From Methanobacteriota archaeon (lineage in GTDB: Archaea; Thermoplasmatota; DTKX01; GCA-020343715): 6,242 nt of DNA. The stretch covers positions 1 through 6,242 of the forward strand of contig JAUVEQ010000183.1 of NCBI GenBank assembly GCA_030594725.1. Direction: 5' to 3'. This document shows, piece after piece, positions 5,886 to 6,242 of this stretch; within the stretch, counting starts at the first letter, position 1; each line of letters begins with the position of its first letter. A program made the translations under genes and the position numbers. Below the pieces are notes generated by a model that was given only the letters and a program-made list of their open reading frames with translations, was not told where the DNA came from and did not search any database.

Positions 5886-6242
5886 CTAGCGGCGTCGCCT
5901 TCCGACCGCCACCAGCGCGACAACGCCAAGGGCCATCAGTGCCGTCCAGGATGCCATGCCCGGGGTCTCCTCCTCCTCGCCGACTCGCCCGACCCACAAC
6001 AGATCGCCGATGTCGGTGTGGTATTCTGCTGGCAGGTCCTCGAAGGTTCCCTGGAAGGTGATGTTGGTGGGGTCGTCCATGGGATGGATGGTGACGTTGA
6101 GCTCCCCGTCCACGTAGAACAGGCGGTGCATCTCCCCGGGATGGATGGCCACGGAGCCTGCCACCTCTTCATCCAGCTCCCCGCTGTAGAGCGTTATGCC
6201 GAGGACGTAGCTGGTCTCGTTGGGGGCGCTCCCGTTGAGGGA
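5886..6242 (-). CDS. C-terminal end of a surface protein with a PGF-CTERM-like anchor, cut by the window edge
   Basis: The frame is open from the right edge to a TAG at 5888-5886, giving the last 118 residues; the true start is beyond 6242 (an internal GTG at 6164 is not a likely start). The visible part is acidic and beta-rich, with four N-glycosylation sequons (NGS, NET, NVT, NIT). It ends with an acidic stretch EEEETPGM, a hydrophobic segment (about 20 residues ending ALVAVG) and RRRR at the extreme C-terminus. This order (acidic or Thr-rich, PG-x, transmembrane helix, basic end) is that of archaeal PGF-CTERM sorting signals processed by archaeosortase, with Met in place of Phe. An exported, glycosylated, membrane-anchored protein is therefore likely; no other function can be read. 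It converges on the protease gene with a 19-bp spacer that shows no hairpin or T-tract terminator. Confidence 0.8.
   Translation of the reverse strand, partial: SLNGSAPNETSYVLGITLYSGELDEEVAGSVAIHPGEMHRLFYVDGELNVTIHPMDDPTNITFQGTFEDLPAEYHTDIGDLLWVGRVGEEEETPGMASWTALMALGVVALVAVGRRRR

Noticed and set aside
4685..5929. A 414-codon minus-strand open frame opposite the protease C-terminal region
   Set aside because: The plus-strand reading gives coherent beta-rich sequence with 12 sequons continuous with the protease core. The antisense reading is compositionally odd and runs past the convergent gene end.
1..6242. tRNA or rRNA genes, CRISPR arrays, insertion sequences or attachment sites
   Set aside because: Coding regions fill nearly the whole window, and no cloverleaf-like segment, regularly spaced repeat, transposase motif or terminal inverted repeat was seen. 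Base composition looks even throughout, giving no sign of recent transfer.

Overview
The window looks like a chromosomal segment of a GC-rich euryarchaeon. A member of the Thermoplasmatota, such as a Methanomassiliicoccales relative, is a reasonable guess, but it is inferred from gene style only. The archaeal signs are A/T-rich TATA boxes 26-35 bp ahead of starts in otherwise GC-rich DNA, an archaeal-type sugar-1-phosphate nucleotidyltransferase with a C-terminal left-handed beta-helix, an EGY-type site-2 protease with a sequon-rich exterior domain, and a protein ending in a PGF-CTERM-like surface anchor.

Layout. Positions 1-2437 hold a leftward (minus-strand) operon read in the order: TATA box at 2430-2437; a small Cys/His-containing protein of unknown function (2398-1970); a 37-nt gap containing a perfect 8-bp hairpin; a GlmU-like nucleotidyltransferase (1932-739); and glmS (from a GTG at 723, leaving the window at position 1). 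A 174-bp divergent spacer (2399-2572) separates this from the plus-strand genes. These are a second, distantly related sugar nucleotidyltransferase (2573-3598) and, from its own strong TATA box, a site-2 (M50) metalloprotease with a large exterior C-terminal region (3677-5866). A minus-strand gene, present only as its last 118 codons, converges on the protease gene with a 19-bp spacer (5886-6242).

How the genes may work together. GlmS makes glucosamine-6-phosphate from fructose-6-phosphate and glutamine. The GlmU-like enzyme would activate the sugar-1-phosphate to a UDP-sugar (UDP-GlcNAc is the obvious candidate). The second nucleotidyltransferase would supply another nucleotide-sugar. These are precursors for glycans and surface glycoproteins. 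Both downstream membrane or surface proteins are rich in N-glycosylation sequons, so the theme of envelope glycan supply plus membrane or surface proteins is coherent, though the link is inferred from proximity. The most notable points are the loss of the known acetyltransferase residues in the GlmU-like protein, the large sequon-rich ectodomain fused to the site-2 protease, the hairpin between the first two operon genes, and the uncharacterised small protein that heads the amino-sugar operon.
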